A DNA stretch of 64,000 nt, taken from positions 7,378,001-7,442,000 of the forward strand of contig NC_072896.1 of assembly GCF_027943255.1 (NCBI RefSeq), in the 5' to 3' direction. Positions within the stretch are counted from its first letter, which is position 1. Every line of letters begins with the position of its first letter. The position numbers and the translations under genes are program-made. Below are positions 44,641 to 55,040 of the stretch, piece after piece. The notes beneath the pieces are model-generated. The model made no database searches. It was not told the DNA's origin and saw only the letters and a list, made by a program, of their open reading frames with translations. Source of the DNA: Anastrepha obliqua (taxonomy: Eukaryota > Arthropoda > Insecta > Diptera > Tephritidae).

Positions 44641-45845
44641 TAATAATAACAGAGCTCAACCATTGGTCTTCAAACGCGGCTGCAGTTAGCTCTGACTTTC
44701 GAACTCTGATTCAAAAAAGTCAAAATATTTTCAACGTGTCCCTCTGCTATTATTGTGAGCCGTGGTGCATGTACACAAGTATATATTTGTATTATGAAGC
44801 GCGAGTATTTACTTACGTACTGAAAACACAACCTTCGCAGCTTTTCTAGGTACCTGTTGAAAGCAGATTTTCGCAGAAATATTTGCATATCTTAGGGGGC
44901 TTCAGCTTCATTTCCCGCGCTTGGCATGGTTGAGTTGAAACATCCTTTTTGTATTTATTTACTTCTCAGACATCAAGGGGAACATGAACAATTTGCGCTG
45001 CTCTTAAACGTGTGTAAGTGTGTAAGTGTTGACAAAAAAATGGTGCCTATTTATGTGCGTTTGAGCACTGCTTCTACAATGCTTCGCTACTCCAACAGTA
45101 ACTGAGTTGTTTAAATGAAAAATGTTCCCATGGAAAAGCATTGGACGAGTGCAATCGCGAAAGTGTACGTCACTCAAAAGCAAAGAATTCGTCAGCAGAA
45201 TTTTCGTGAATATTGAAGGCGTACAAGAGCCAATTGCAGTGGCTTCTGTAGTCGCCATTTACCAGTTGCAATGTGCGTAGGTGTGCAGTAGATCATACTT
45301 TTGCCTCAATATCGCGTTTACGGCTGTTCTTCTTCTTCTTTCTCAACCATACCTATTGATACATACATTTTTGCCCACCGTTGACTGTTTTGCGGCTGGA
45401 ATTCCATTGCAAAAATGTTTTGCATATTTTGTTGTGGCTACGGGAGTAGCGCGTAAATATTGGCGCAGCTTCCCTGCTGGCTTTTCTTTTAGCTCTTCGA
45501 TATTCAATAAGCGAAAAAATTGTTTTCATAAATATGGCGGAGTAAAAAGCAATAATGCCGTGGGCGACACAAAAGAAATATTTTAATTGTTGATGACAAA
45601 GAGAAATCGCACAAAAACAGATTTTTGTGTGGGAAAGAGATTGAAAGGGTTCACATACGTCGCTGGGCTATGAGGTTGGATTGTAAAACAAAAAAAAAAA
45701 TATATAGCTCAAAATAACTACATCTTTACTGAACTCTCAAATCCATTAAATATATCATTTGTTAATTTTGAAAAAATGTTTCAACAAGTACTGTTGGAGC
45801 GCTTTGCAGTAACGCGGGTTCATACAAGCATAAGATAATTTTTAC
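44641..45845. other. No gene seen
   Basis: Two ATG-initiated frames (45281-45586 plus, 101 codons; 45004-45258 minus, 84 codons) show no recognisable motif. No repeat element recognised. Confidence 0.4.
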
Positions 45846-46013
45846 TACATGGTGGCGCTAAATTAATCATCCTATTGGTTTTTGAATAACTTTTTAATAA
45901 ATAAAGAAAATTATTTCGAGTAATGTTAATCTTTATTTTTACCTTTACATGCTCCGTTACATGACTCTTTTTACTGGGTTGCCCATATTCGGCGGACCCA
46001 TGTGTTTTTTTAA

Positions 46014-46318
46014 CCCTTTCAATACTAACGGGACACATACGTCTCAATGAGTGTTTTCGTTTTACTAAATGCCAAATATTTCTTTGCATCGCTGTGTATT
46101 TTCTTCTCATCAGTTTTTTACGAGATATACCATCAATTATGCTCCGTATGGCCCGTTATACTTTGTATTTTTCTCTACACATGTTTTGCAGTCGTAGTTA
46201 AATCGTAGCACGTGCTAGGTCAGTAAGTGGAAAAACGACAATTATAGATCTACTGAGTGTTCATTACGGGTGGGACAATGTTTTCCCAGGACATTTTCTC
46301 AATCCGTATTGAAAGGGT
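46014..46318. mobile_element. piggyBac-type MITE, 305 bp, nested
   Basis: TTAA at 46010-46013 precedes CCCTTTCAATAC; the right end, on the minus strand from 46318, is CCCTTTCAATACGG. The right flank is TAAA rather than TTAA, one base off. The ends resemble, but are not the same as, the MITE at 23024 (CCCTTTCGGTAC). No coding capacity. It lies wholly inside the DD41D derivative, so it inserted later. Confidence 0.78.
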
Positions 46319-46395
46319 AAAATAAAAGAAAACCACATTTTTTTTGATATTGACGATAATAATCATTTTACTTGGTTCAAGTAGATTTGTTAACA

Positions 46396-46800
46396 TCATT
46401 TTTTGAATATGATATCTCTCAAATGGCCGCCTTGAGCCTGTACGGCGTATTGTGCTGGTTTTGCAGCATTTTCCATAGTTTTAGCTAACATTTCGGCTGG
46501 AATAGCGCCTATTTCCTCACGGATGTTGTTCTTGAGCTCTTCTATGGTCTTTGGCTTATTAATATAAACCTTTGATTTTAAATATCCCCACAAGAAGAAG
46601 TCAGGTGGCGTTAAATCGGGCGATCGTCGTAAAGTGGTACCTCTTGAATTTCGTGAGGATTTTCAGTGGCGTAAATACGGCAATTTTGCTTGTTTACCGT
46701 CCCATTCAATAAGAAATGAGCCTCATCGGACATGATGATTTTGTTCTTCTTCTTCTTCTTTTGACTTCTTTAGTTGAATGTAAATTTCAACAATTTGGGA
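46396..46800 (-). pseudogene. DD41D transposase remnant, N-terminus joined to catalytic/C-terminal parts
   Basis: The minus strand shows an N-terminal piece (YTPRERSQIVEIYIQLKK, about 46800-46745) directly followed by a first-Asp region that has lost its frame (about 46738-46690, derived from an SDEAHF...NG-type block), then RSPDLTPPDFFLWGYLKSKV with the third Asp, and the C-terminus VYINKPKTIEELKNNIREEI to GGHLRDIIF, stopping at 46396. Most of the central domain, including the second Asp motif, is deleted. Dead gene. Confidence 0.8.
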
Positions 46801-47039
46801 GCGCTCGCGTGGCGTGTACTGTTACATGGTAAAAATCTGCTTGGACTGACGCTTCCAATGCGGTATGTCATTAAGCGATCTGACGTCTCTGTCAACCGAT
46901 ACAGGGTTGCCAAGTGGGTTCGTCGAATATGGGCGACCCTGAATGCTGAAGCTATCTTAAGTGCCAATATGACGGATTTCCAAAAATTATAAATCTCCCT
47001 ATTGGATGATTAATTCTGCTCCACCTTGCAGCAGTTTTA

Positions 47040-47415
47040 AAAACATGTAATTCTTGTCAAAATATAGAGTAAATATAATTTTGGTGAAAGTATTTGTAAA
47101 GATTCCGGTGTGCGTGTGTATGTAATTCTTCTCCCCCTACATGGCTGGACTGATTTTGAAGAAATTTTTTTATAGTTGCTATGAGGGTACTTGCATGGTT
47201 CTTAGCTGCGATTAGACCAAATATCTGGTCTAGGTATCGAGATATTTTTGGTAATTTAAATGAGTGCACACCTTTTTGTATTTTGTGTTGAGAAATGAAA
47301 TAAAGTAAAATAAATGAGATGCCTGCTTACTCCTTTGCTCAATTTTCGCAAAATATTTTGAAATATAGAACACTTTACAAAAAATCGTATCCGCATCAAA
47401 TAAGGTGTAAGCGAC
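47040..47415. other. No gene seen
   Basis: AT-rich spacer between two elements, ending in a GTAGGTAGGTAGGTA run that belongs to the LINE 3' end. Confidence 0.45.
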
Positions 47416-47419
47416 TGTA

Positions 47420-48775
47420 GGTAGGTAGGTATAGTGGTTGTCGTTTGACACACCTAGGCCTGCTGTAGACCCATTGTGATACCACCGGAGCTGTCCGCTC
47501 TCCTCACTCTACATTGTCCTCATTGAACCAACCTGCGGTTTTAATATATCTAACAAAACTTGTTATTTTTATACTGGCTACTTCTGCCAAGTTATTCAGT
47601 GAGCTTTTTCCTAAAATATTGAACTTTCTTCTATCCAGCGCCATGCACCCGCATAGAAAGTGCTCTATAGTATCTTCTTCTTCAATGTCATTACAGCTTC
47701 TGCAATAGTCGTTATAGGGCGCTCCCAGTCTACTGGCATGCCTACCAATCAGACAATGCCCTGTTAGGATCCCGAGAAGATTTCTCATGTGTTTCCTGCT
47801 TAGTTATAACAGTCGGTTTGTGCGGCCCATGTTCCATTCCGGCCACGTCATTCTACTAGTTGCACAGGTCAGGGACTGAGACCATAGCCTGTTGGCAGCA
47901 CTGATAGTGTGTTTATCTATAAGCATCTTGAAAGTTGCTAAAGGTATAGGTATGTTCGTTTTGTCTGGTTGGATCGGTTCATCTGCTTTCTCGCCAGTTC
48001 ATCTGGTTTGCAGTTGCCTTCTATGTCTCTATGACCTAGCAGCCAGAGCAGCTTTATTAAAAAGTACAGTGATAGTTCTGTCAATACATTCTTTTACTGT
48101 CTTCGAGTTAATATTAGGCGATTTTAAAGCTTTCAGGGCCGATTGACTATCTGAATATATGTTTATATCTCTTGTTGTGAGGACACTTTTATTTAGGGCT
48201 AGGAGGCCTTCTCTGATAGCCAATATTTCAGCTTGAAATATGCTGCAGTGATCTGGTAACCGGAATGAGATGTTGGCATTCATTCCTTCAGAATGAAGGC
48301 CTCCGCCTACCTGATCAGTTGGCTTGGAACCATCAGTATAGATGCTGATTCTGCTTTTATTGTCCATTACAGCATTCTCCCAATCTTCTCTCGTTGGGAA
48401 AGTTGTGGTAAAGGATGTGTTTAAATGCAACTCCACTGAGCTACAAAAGTCTGTCGTTTGATGTAGGAAGGGATGGGTATTCGTCTAGTATTCTTGCGTG
48501 ACCTCTTCTGTTAGTGGCTAAGTTGGAAGATTCTCTTAGCCTAAGTGCCGATTTTACCGCCAGCTGTTTGCTGTAGGCCTCAATCGGTAATAGGTGCAGC
48601 ATGACATTCATCGCTGCCATGGGCGTAGTCTTTAGTGCCCCGCTTACGCAGAGACTAGCACCCCTTTGAATACTTTCTAGGTATTTTACTGTTGTTATTT
48701 TCTCGAGTGTTGGCCACCAGACTAAGACACCGTATGTCATGATAGGCCTTACCACTGCTGTATATAGTCAGTGAC
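47420..48775 (-). mobile_element. LINE fragment: reverse transcriptase end, RNase H, C-terminal knuckle, 3' end
   Basis: Minus strand, in order: end of reverse transcriptase (VRPIMTYGVLVWWPTLEKIT, 48755-48441); RNase H (48436-48029) with ISIYTDGSKPTD, FQAEILAIREGL and IYSDSQSALKAL, then a histidine motif after a frame change; and the C-terminal tail 47788-47504 (LGILTGHCLIGRHASRLG; CRSCNDIEEEDTIEHFLCGC). The RNase H D-E-D residues are intact. Two frame breaks and 5' truncation make it inactive. The 3' end is near 47420 with a GTAGGTAGGTAG repeat. It is the best preserved of the RNase H-type LINEs here and a useful reference for the fragments at 1, 2-3, 26.7 and 32 kb. Confidence 0.9.
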
Positions 48776-48779
48776 TGTT

Positions 48780-49145
48780 GCTCATCCATGTTTTCGTCCG
48801 TGCGCCCGATACTTCAAGCAAAAATTGATATTTTTCAATGAAGCCTTGTATACATATCACCTTTTTTCAGTGTGGTTGGTATTGAAAATGGGTTGTATCA
48901 GTCAGCAACCACGTTCACCTGCCATATGGCGATAATTTTCAAAAAAGCAGAAAAAGTGATATCTTTTATATAAATGGCGCAAATTTAATTAAATTGGTAC
49001 AAGTGATGAAAGCAAAAAACGAAATAGGACAAAAGTAAAATTTTGAAAAAAATGGGCGCTGCCACGACCAATTCCTGGTAAATACGTGTATTTCGTTAAC
49101 GGCTTAATTTGATGAACGTATTGCACCCCATCTCATTTACATCCG
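48780..49145. other. No gene seen
   Basis: Spacer between two minus-strand LINEs, with no recognised motif. Confidence 0.4.
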
Positions 49146-49149
49146 AGTT

Positions 49150-50515
49150 AATTATTATCATCATTATAAATTCCTAGAGTTCTAGTGTGGAGCATAGGAC
49201 CACAACGAATTTCTGCCATTCGGGTCTGTTTTCCGCCAATCTCGTAACTTCATTCTAGCTAAGACGTATACCGCAGGTTTCTGACTCCAGCAGTTGTCTC
49301 CAGGTATTCGCTGGTCTTCCGCGTCTGCGCTTTCCTTGGAGATTCCAGTCCTTGGAGATTCCAGTCAATGGCGACCCTTGTTAAGTCACCATTGCGTTGG
49401 CCCTAGTTGGCCCTCTGCGTAGAACGCGAGAAATCTAGCCTCATATTCTCTTTCGAATCTCTGATGGTATTTGCTTCTGCTGGGTTCTGACCCATAAGTC
49501 AGCATTCGAGATAATATTGGGCCAGAATTTTTTGAGAGTTTTTCGAAGGCATCTGTTTACAAAAGCTTGTAATGAGCTTGTGTCAGCTGACGTCGCATTC
49601 CACCTTTCACACACATAAAGTAAAGTAGACTTGGGTGGGAGTTAAAAAATTGCAGTTTTGTGCGCTGTGAAATGTGTGATGCATTCCAAACTGCTTGCAT
49701 AGAGCTAAATGTCGCCACAGCTTTCTTTATTCGGCTTTTGATATCATCGCTCGAACTTCCAGAGACCGATATAACACTGCCTCAATAGCTGAAAGATTGT
49801 ATACCTTCGAGATCGATACCATCAATTAAGAAATTTTATGTATTTCCTGTGTTTATACGCATGACTTTGGTTTTCTGGATATTGATCTTCAGCCCACTTT
49901 CTCAGCTGCTTCTCGCACTGCTAGAATCTTCGCTGCCATGCCAAGCTAGTAGTGGGACAGGAGGCAGATGTCCGTTAGACGCCCTTGCAGTCCCCAGCTA
50001 ATATCGCCTCCAGATGATGAGGCGTTTTTCACGACAACGTCCACAACGATGTTAAAGAGAAGTGGCGAGAGAACACATTCTTGTCGTACACCTGCTAATA
50101 TTTTGATTTTATCACCCAGAAGTCTCTCATGCATTATTATAGACGTCGTATAAGAACCGGCCGCGGTGGCCGAATGGGTTGTTGCGTGACTACCATTCGG
50201 AATTCAGAGAGAGAACGTCGGTTCGAATCTCGGTGAAAGATCAAAATTAAGAAAAAGTGTTTTCTAATAGCGGCCGTCCCTCGGCAGGCAATGGCAAACC
50301 TCCGAGTGTATTTCTGCCATGAAAAAGCTCCTCACAGAAAATATCTGCCGTTCGGAGTCGGCTTGAAACTGTAGGTCCCTCCATTTGTGGAACAACATCA
50401 AGATGCACACCGCAAATTGGAGGAGGAGCTCGGCCAAACACCCAATTATATATATATATAAGAACCACGTCCACTTTTGATTTGTTTTGACTACATTGCC
50501 AGCCGTCCGACTGAT
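49150..50515 (-). mobile_element. LINE fragment (endonuclease/reverse transcriptase type), interrupted by a SINE
   Basis: On the minus strand, 50134-49946 reads a reverse transcriptase block AGVRQECVLSPLLFNIVVDV followed by SSSGGDISWGLQGRLTDICL. Pieces further down include TLLYVCERWNATSADTSSLQ, FVNRCLRKTLKKFWPNIISN, GKRRRGRPANTWRQLLESE and NRPEWQKF, ending near 49160. These blocks are typical of LINE proteins annotated as endonuclease-reverse transcriptase. Numerous stops. Its 5' edge beyond the SINE reaches about 50515 (NVVKTNQKWTWFLYDVYNNA-like text spanning the SINE insertion point). It is 5'-truncated and inactive. It differs from the RNase H-type LINEs; clade not determined. Confidence 0.8.
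50159..50456 (+). mobile_element. tRNA-derived SINE, full-length, with 10-bp target duplication
   Basis: The best copy for structure. A tRNA-like head has box A TGGCCGAATGGG (50167-50178) and box B GGTTCGAATCT (50220-50230), each one base from the RNA polymerase III consensus. The spacing and extra bases before box B suggest a long-variable-arm tRNA such as tRNA-Ser (inference). A tRNA-unrelated body follows (CCTCGGCAGGCAATGGCAAA; CATTTGTGGAACAACATCAA; GGAGCTCGGCCAAACACC). The 3' end is CAATTATATATATATA. TATAAGAACC at 50149-50158 is repeated at 50457-50466. It is inserted into the minus-strand LINE, so it is younger than that LINE. Confidence 0.96.
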
Positions 50516-50519
50516 GTTA

Positions 50520-52333
50520 CAAGCTTTAACTCTCATTGCCTATGAGTTTCTTTGATTTCAAAAATTAGCAGGCAGCTCAAATTAAACTTTACAAAATGTA
50601 AGCTTGATCCAGACCAAATTCTGCCTTACTTGCTTTATGAGGCATTTATTTTTGCCTCTAAAAAAATCATGCAATCTATGGGTACAATAATTCCTGACAG
50701 TTTCATTTAAAATTTGCTGTGATACCATTCATTTTCTTTTCATAAAATTTCGTGCACTAATGCCAACGAAGAGGAGATAAAAATAAACACAAGCGTTTGC
50801 CATAAAAAACAGACTTATAATATTTTTGTATCCACATGAAAAGATTCCCGTCCACACTTATTACCAGATTACCTACATCTCTAGCTTACACTTTTATGGC
50901 CTGTGACGGTTACAGCAGCGATAGTTATCTGTATGTATGAGCATTTGAAATGACAATTGAAATAGTTTAATTTTAGAATCGACCTTGGCAAGCTCAACAA
51001 ACAGAAGTAGGCAAAACTGACCTTCCCCACTATCGTTTCGTTTGAGTGGCATGAACAGAGTGCCATGGTGATGATGCCGCAGCTGGATTTTCAACTTTAT
51101 TACAAACACATAAGGAATATTACATGCATATGTATATATATATAAAAATGCTTGTGCGAGTATTAACCTGACTTTGGACACATTTTAATGATTTTTTAAT
51201 AATTCTCAGTTTCGTTTTTTTTTTTTTGATTGCGCTAAAGTTTAGCTATTTTTGGTGGAATACTTTTTTTAAGTGAAAATAATTTATATTTATGTATTTT
51301 AGCATAGGTGAGTGAGTACTTGTGTTTGTGAGTGGAAGTGTATGTGCAAATTTAAGTACCTTACCGCTCAATGGCGAAAAATATTTTATGCGATTGAATC
51401 GACCGAACGGATGTACGGTAATTCAAGCAACAATAATGGCTATAAAACATTGTAAAACAGCAGGCATGCAAGCAATAAAATTAATAGGCGTAACAACATC
51501 AGCGCAGATGAAAATCACCGGAATTAGAGTTGCTGACATTAAAAGTGAACATGACGCGAAAAAAGGCATAGCACAAGGCTACAAACATGCAAATAAATAT
51601 ACAAAAAATACTTAATGGGAGATCGTTTTGGAAACTCCCCGATGGTTGTCGAGTATAAAAAATGATTATTTTTGCTATAAACAAATCCAAAATATGATAA
51701 TTGGGTAAGTATTGGCCTTACGAGCAAAAGCGAGTTTAAAAAGTAAAAACAAAAAAATCTAAATGTTTTTATACGCAAATTGAAGAACACATAAAAAATC
51801 AGTCATAAAAATAATTAGCCGTTCAGATAAACAGGTTGAAAATTTAAGATAAAATGAAATGAATAAAATAAAACAAAATTAGAAAATAAGTACAAAAATG
51901 CCCTTGGCAAAGGAGTGAGGAACAAATTTGCGAGTGGGTATCTGAAATGCTCCACCTTTAAAGGCTGAGAAATACATATTTTAGAAGTTATTTGTGAGTT
52001 ACCGCATCACTTAAATTATTTGTTGCCAGTTTTAGTTGTTGTAATAACATAAAATACTCCTTTAACATTTGCAAATTGTTGTTGTTGTTGTAAAATCATA
52101 AAAAAAATACTCATACATTTTTCGTGCATGCTACTGAAGTGACAGTTCTTGACTGGATATAAATCTGGGTCATTCTGAAAATGTTAAACCGACTGTCATC
52201 ACCTACGGTGCCGCTGTCGGTCACGTATAAGGGAGCATACACACTTATATACGTAAGAGTGAAATTTTTAACGAGTAAATCCCTGTTCTGGGACTGATGG
52301 TAATTCTAAACTATGTTCTGCAAGAAGTGAAAG
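50520..52333. other. No gene recognised
   Basis: About 1.8 kb, AT-rich. A plus-strand frame of 97 codons (51322-51615) lacks an ATG start; its segment CTVIQATIMAIKHCKTAGM faintly recalls the Glu region of a LINE RNase H domain, but no flanking motif supports that. No repeat with clear ends. Confidence 0.35.
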
Positions 52334-52388
52334 TATCGGTTTGGGGGAAAAGAAATCCATTATTTTTGCGGTAAATTCAGAACTTTAT

Positions 52389-53623
52389 TCAAAATGTTTC
52401 GGATTGCCCGATTTGTGTCAAATATTCATCGTTTTGTTGTATAATTTGCTGTAACTTTAAAGGCAGCTTCATAATACCTCTCTCGTAGAAGTCTTAGTAC
52501 GAATTGGCGAAAAACTCTAGTAATCGATTTTCACAATCTTCTCTTGATACAAATATCTTATAACCTAGGAAATTTTACGATGAGAGAAAAATGTGATAAT
52601 CCCTTGCTGCATTAAAATTTCCCAACCAAGTTCCCGGAGTTTTTGACGAGTCACTACATGCATGTGTGGCCTTGTGTTGTCTTGATGGAATACAACACCA
52701 CTTCTGATGGCTTTTCTGGCAATTTCTGGTCAGTCGCTAGATTTAAACAGTCCAGTTGTTGATAGTAGAAAACTGAATTTAGTGTTTGGCCATACGGAAG
52801 CAACTCATAATAAATGATTCCATTCAAGGTCCACCAAAACAAAGTAGAACCTTCCTGACTGTTTGTCCTGATTTGGCCACCCTTTCAACTGCTACAACAC
52901 GGTTCGACCACCATAGTTTTCGCATAATATTGTCATATGTGACCCATTTCTCATCCCTAGTCACCATCTGTTTAAAAAATGGTTCGATTTCATTCCGCTT
53001 GGACAAGGCTTCGCTCATGGACGTTCGATCCATCATGTGTTTTGGTGTTAAGTGGTGTGGTCAATAAACATTGAACTTCTAAACTAAAGCACCTTTCTAG
53101 TCGATCTTTAGCTCCTGGCCATGTTATATATACATATAATTGGCGCGTACACCCTTTTTGGGTGTTTGGCCGAGATCCTCCTCCTATTTGTGGTGTGCGT
53201 CTTGATGTTGTTCCACAAATGGAGGGACCTACAGTTTCAAGCCTACTCCGAACGGCAGATATTTTTTTATGAGGAGCTTTTTCATGGCAGAAATACACCC
53301 GGAGGTTTGCCATTGCCTGCCGAGGGGCGACCGCTATTAGAAAAAAACTTTTTCTTTATTTTGATCTTTCACCGTCATGAAACCGGCCATGTTGCGACTA
53401 CTAAAATGCGGGTCAACTTCGATCATTTCTGTGGTTTTATCCACATTTTCGACGACGGGCCTGCCTTTGCGAGGTGCATCTTTAACATCAAAAATGTCTG
53501 AACGGAATCGACGAACTAAAACTGCATGCAATTAGGCGCCATAAACACCAATCACAATTCGCCTTTATCAAAGAAAAATTGTACAATGCACCGAATTCGA
53601 ATTTTCTCCTTTTGGACTTCCAT
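52389..53623 (-). pseudogene. Mariner transposase split by a SINE and frameshifts
   Basis: Begins at the ATG at 53621-53623 (MEVQKEKIRIRCIVQFFFDK). The N-terminal region includes RRFRSDIFDVKDAPRKGRPV and MIEVDPHFSSRNMAG, where the SINE is inserted. After the SINE the gene resumes: NMMDRTSMSEALSKRNEI, VTRDEKWVTYDNI (first Asp), IIYYELLPYGQTLNSVFYYQ and, in another frame, FHQDNTRPH (second Asp). The third Asp region is deleted or unreadable. The end is near 52389 (HKSGNPKHF-like text in one frame). Multiple lesions, so no activity is possible. Motifs are those of the common insect mariners related to Mos1. Confidence 0.88.
53126..53384 (-). mobile_element. tRNA-derived SINE, 5'-truncated at box B, inserted in mariner
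   Basis: On the minus strand it starts at GGTT (53384), the first bases of box B, continues CGGTGAAAGATC and the standard body, and ends GTACGCGCCAATTATATGTA at about 53126. The word GGCCATGTT occurs on both sides (53117-53125 and 53385-53393), a 9-bp duplication of mariner coding sequence. The head is lost, so this copy has no box A promoter. Insertion into a recognised gene gives the orientation and break point unambiguously. Confidence 0.93.
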
Positions 53624-53916
53624 TGTTAACACCCTGTAACTCGGAACTGAATGGAACAAACAAAAACAGCAAAATAATTTTTTTAGTGTGAAATGTGAGC
53701 TTGCCAACGAGGTTAAACTTTAAATTGTTTGATCAATACTTTACGAGATATCGATCACTACAGCCATCTACTGTGAAAATGGATATATTTTTCCTCCCAT
53801 TAATATAAAGCGACGAATTTGTGTGATAGGTATATGATTTGAGGAGCGACGAAAGAGGAAAAATGATATAGAGATGATGTAAGGTGAGGTATAGTACACA
53901 AGGTGATGTATTTTTA

Positions 53917-54135
53917 CACAAGGTGGCGCAAAATTAATCACCCTATTAGAAGATGTATCATTTTTGCAATCATATTCGACACTTGTGAACTAGACAGCAG
54001 CATCATACAAAGAGGCAAGCAATGGAGCGTGTAAAAGTCAAAATAAAGATTTTCATCACTAAAAGCAATTTTTCTTTCTTTTTCATAAAAAAATTATTCA
54101 AAAACCAAATGGATCATTAATTCCGCGCCACTTTG
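53917..54135. mobile_element. DD41D-type MITE, 219 bp
   Basis: Flanked by TA (53915-53916, 54136-54137). Ends CACAAGGTGGCGCAAAATTA (left) and, on the minus strand, CAAAGTGGCGCGGAATTAAT (right) are inverted copies and match the termini at 13.2, 15.17 and 45.85 kb. It has no coding capacity. The 20 bp just outside the left end (TACACAAGGTGATGTA) echo the terminus, perhaps a chance or abortive duplication. Confidence 0.88.
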
Positions 54136-54139
54136 TAAA

Positions 54140-54685
54140 TTATAGAGAGAGATAAATAAACGAATAACTTCAAGACCGCTTATAGATTATCTGTTTATGG
54201 CTCAGCTGCTTTCAAGGGAGGATATAAGTGATGTGAGTATTAACTAGCGAGACTGGCGCTGCGCCAAACCGCAGCTGTTTAGCGAGTTTCTCTTTCGAAA
54301 TCAATATAGCCGTAGCCTTTAGTCGCATCATAGCTGTGTTTTCGATGGCCGAGAAAAAAGCTTCAGCAGATCAAAAGTATGGCTAAAGCAAAGTACTCTG
54401 TTCCCATTTCACGTGAAATAGCTGCAATAATACATAAACAAATTTTAGCCGTGCAACATAAGGGAAAATTCACAATAATTTCATGATAAAGCGGTACTCT
54501 GTTCACGCTCTGTTCGCATGTTATGAATAAGATTTTTTTACCGCTGTTTTAACTGCATTTATAATTTTAAATTTAAATTTAAAAAATGACAGTTCTTCGA
54601 ATTTAAAAATTGTGTTCAAATCGAAATTCAGCGAAAATTGTAAAAATCAGCTTGAGAGAGTCGGCTTTTTTAAAATATCTATCAA
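54140..54685. other. No gene seen
   Basis: Ordinary AT-rich spacer; no recognised frame or repeat. Confidence 0.45.
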
Positions 54686-54697
54686 TACCTAAAAACA

Positions 54698-55028
54698 ATA
54701 CGGGCGGCCGCCGTATCCGAATGGGTTGGTGCGTGATTACCATTCGGAATTCACAGAGAGGTCGTTGGTTCGAATCTCGGTGAAAGCAAAATTAATAAAA
54801 ACATTTTTCTAATAGCGGTCGCCCCTCGGCAGGCAATGGCAAACCTCCGAGTGTATTTCTGCCATGAAAAAGCTCCTCATGAAAAAGCTCCTCAAAAAAA
54901 GTTCGGAGTCGGCTTGAAACTGTAGGTCCCTCCATTTGTGGAACAACATCAAGACGCACACCACAAATAGGAGGAGGAGCTCGGCCAAACACCTAACAGA
55001 AGTGTGCGCGCCAATTATTTTTTTTTCT
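54698..55028 (+). mobile_element. tRNA-derived SINE, full-length, with 12-bp target duplication
   Basis: TACCTAAAAACA at 54686-54697 recurs at 55029-55040. The tRNA-like head has a box A variant TATCCGAATGGG and box B GGTTCGAATCT; the body is standard, with an 18-bp internal direct duplication of the AAAAGCTCCTCATG word at about 54867-54895. The tail is GTGTGCGCGCCAATTATTT followed by T-rich bases. Its low divergence makes it a young insertion. The minus-strand frame across the body (FGRAPPPICGVRLDVVPQME) recurs in other copies only because the SINE body is conserved. Confidence 0.95.
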
Positions 55029-55040
55029 TACCTAAAAACA

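Larger units (their letters stand above)
45848..47028 (-). mobile_element. DD41D-type deletion derivative with a nested piggyBac-type MITE
   Basis: Ends are inverted copies: CATGGTGGCGCTAAATTAAT (45848, preceded by TA) and, on the minus strand from 47028, CAAGGTGGAGCAGAATTAAT; both continue into CATCC. They match the right end of the DD41D element at 13.2 kb. The minus strand carries transposase remnants at both ends of the gene. The 305-bp piggyBac-type MITE at 46014-46318 sits in its left flank, so the original size was about 0.87 kb. Confidence 0.85.
52336..53803 (-). mobile_element. Mariner element interrupted by a SINE
   Basis: The left end TCGGTTTGGGGGAAAAGAAA at 52336 (after TA) and a diverged right end TTAATGGGAGGAAAAATATA (minus strand from 53803, before TA at 53804-53805) match through GGGnGGAAAAnnnATCC. 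Without the 259-bp SINE and its 9-bp duplication the element is 1200 bp, normal for mariner. It encodes a dead transposase on the minus strand. Confidence 0.8.
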
